A stretch of DNA of 14,491 bases, from NCBI GenBank assembly GCA_019309945.1, contig JAFDFH010000031.1, forward strand, positions 1 through 14,491, written 5' to 3'. The notes beneath the pieces are model-generated. The model was not told where the DNA came from. It was given only the letters and a program-made list of their open reading frames with translations, and searched no databases. The DNA comes from Deltaproteobacteria bacterium. Its GTDB lineage: Bacteria > Desulfobacterota > Desulfobacteria > Desulfobacterales > JAFDFH01. Below are positions 14,193 to 14,491 of the stretch, piece after piece (position 1 is the stretch's first letter; each line of letters opens with the position of its first letter). The position numbers and the translations under genes were made by a program.

Positions 14193-14339
14193 TTTAGTTT
14201 CTTTATGAAGCGTATGCTTCCGGCAAAACCTGCAATACTTTCTGAACTCGATCTTATCCGGTGTGGTCCGTTTGTTTTTTGTTGTGGTATAGTTTCTTCT
14301 TTTGCACTCGGCACACGCAAGTTGAACAATTGCTCTCAC
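14190..14339 (-). CDS. rpmG: 50S ribosomal protein L33
   Basis: L33 is a small large-subunit protein near the E site. The 49-aa product starts at GTG (14337-14339) with GGGAG 7 nt upstream and reads VRAIVQLACAECKRRNYTTT, ending YCRFCRKHTLHKETK. It has the four-cysteine zinc-binding form of the protein: C9, C12, C36, C39. Its length and C-terminus are normal for the family, so the element that starts at its stop codon has not shortened it. It follows tuf after a 19-bp gap and is probably cotranscribed with it. Confidence 0.95.
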   Translation of the reverse strand: MRAIVQLACAECKRRNYTTTKNKRTTPDKIEFRKYCRFCRKHTLHKETK

Positions 14340-14358
14340 AAGTAGACTCCCTCTCCGC

Positions 14359-14491
14359 TTACTCGATTATTTCACTAACCACACCCGCACCAACTGTCCG
14401 GCCACCTTCCCTGATCGCAAACCGAACCTCTTTCTCCATCGCTATCGGCGTAATCAACTCCCCCGATATGCTCACATTGTCACCAGGCATC
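14359..14491 (-). CDS. tuf: Elongation factor Tu, C-terminal part (cut by window edge)
   Basis: The last 43 codons before a TAA (14359-14361) read MPGDNVSISGELITPIAMEK, then EVRFAIREGGRTVGAGVVSE and IIE. This is the conserved end of EF-Tu domain III, part of the tRNA- and EF-Ts-contacting beta-barrel. The gene continues beyond the window. It precedes rpmG-trnW-secE-nusG, the tufB position of proteobacteria. With the N-terminal piece at 1-99 this makes two tuf genes in the same orientation, one at each end of the window. The two pieces do not overlap, so their identity cannot be compared here. Confidence 0.96.
   Translation of the reverse strand, partial: MPGDNVSISGELITPIAMEKEVRFAIREGGRTVGAGVVSEIIE

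Overview
The window is one long block of translation and transcription genes, all on the minus strand. It is the joined secE-nusG-rplKAJL-rpoBC and str (rpsL-rpsG-tuf) clusters of a bacterium. Gene order and protein sequences fit a Gram-negative bacterium of the former Deltaproteobacteria (Desulfobacterota, possibly Desulfobacterales). RpoB and RpoC carry the large insertions known from the E. coli enzyme, and S12, S7, L11 and L1 look proteobacterial. The taxonomic guess is an inference from remembered family sequences, not from a search.

In the direction of transcription (high to low coordinates) the layout is: the 3' end of a first tuf gene (EF-Tu, cut by the window edge), rpmG (L33, 49 aa, GTG start), a 337-bp gene-free stretch holding an inverted-repeat element, tRNA-Trp(CCA), secE, a second inverted-repeat element, nusG, a 203-bp AT-rich gap with an 8-bp periodic repeat, rplK, rplA, a 355-bp leader-like gap, rplJ, rplL, rpoB, rpoC, a promoter-bearing gap, rpsL, rpsG, and the 5' end of a second tuf gene (cut by the other edge). 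fusA, normally between rpsG and tuf, is absent from that place.

The genes serve protein synthesis and the machinery around it. L33, L11, L1, L10 and L7/L12 belong to the large ribosomal subunit, S12 and S7 to the small one. EF-Tu delivers aminoacyl-tRNA, SecE is a translocon subunit, NusG couples transcription to other processes, and RpoB/RpoC form the catalytic core of RNA polymerase. Known bacterial logic (not shown here) is autogenous control by L1 on rplKA, L10-L7/L12 on rplJL and S7 on rpsG.

The most striking feature is inside rpoC. About 100 residues (roughly 572-673 of 1465) interrupt the otherwise ordinary beta' subunit and read as a divergent parvulin (PpiC-type peptidyl-prolyl isomerase) domain, placed in the pore region close to the secondary channel. 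The other unusual layer is the gaps. Two different MITE-like elements with 19-bp terminal inverted repeats and TA...TA ends sit exactly at the stop codons of rpmG and secE, and each element's first three bases (TAG) serve as the stop. Both window ends fall inside tuf genes, which suggests, but does not prove, an assembly broken at a near-identical repeat.
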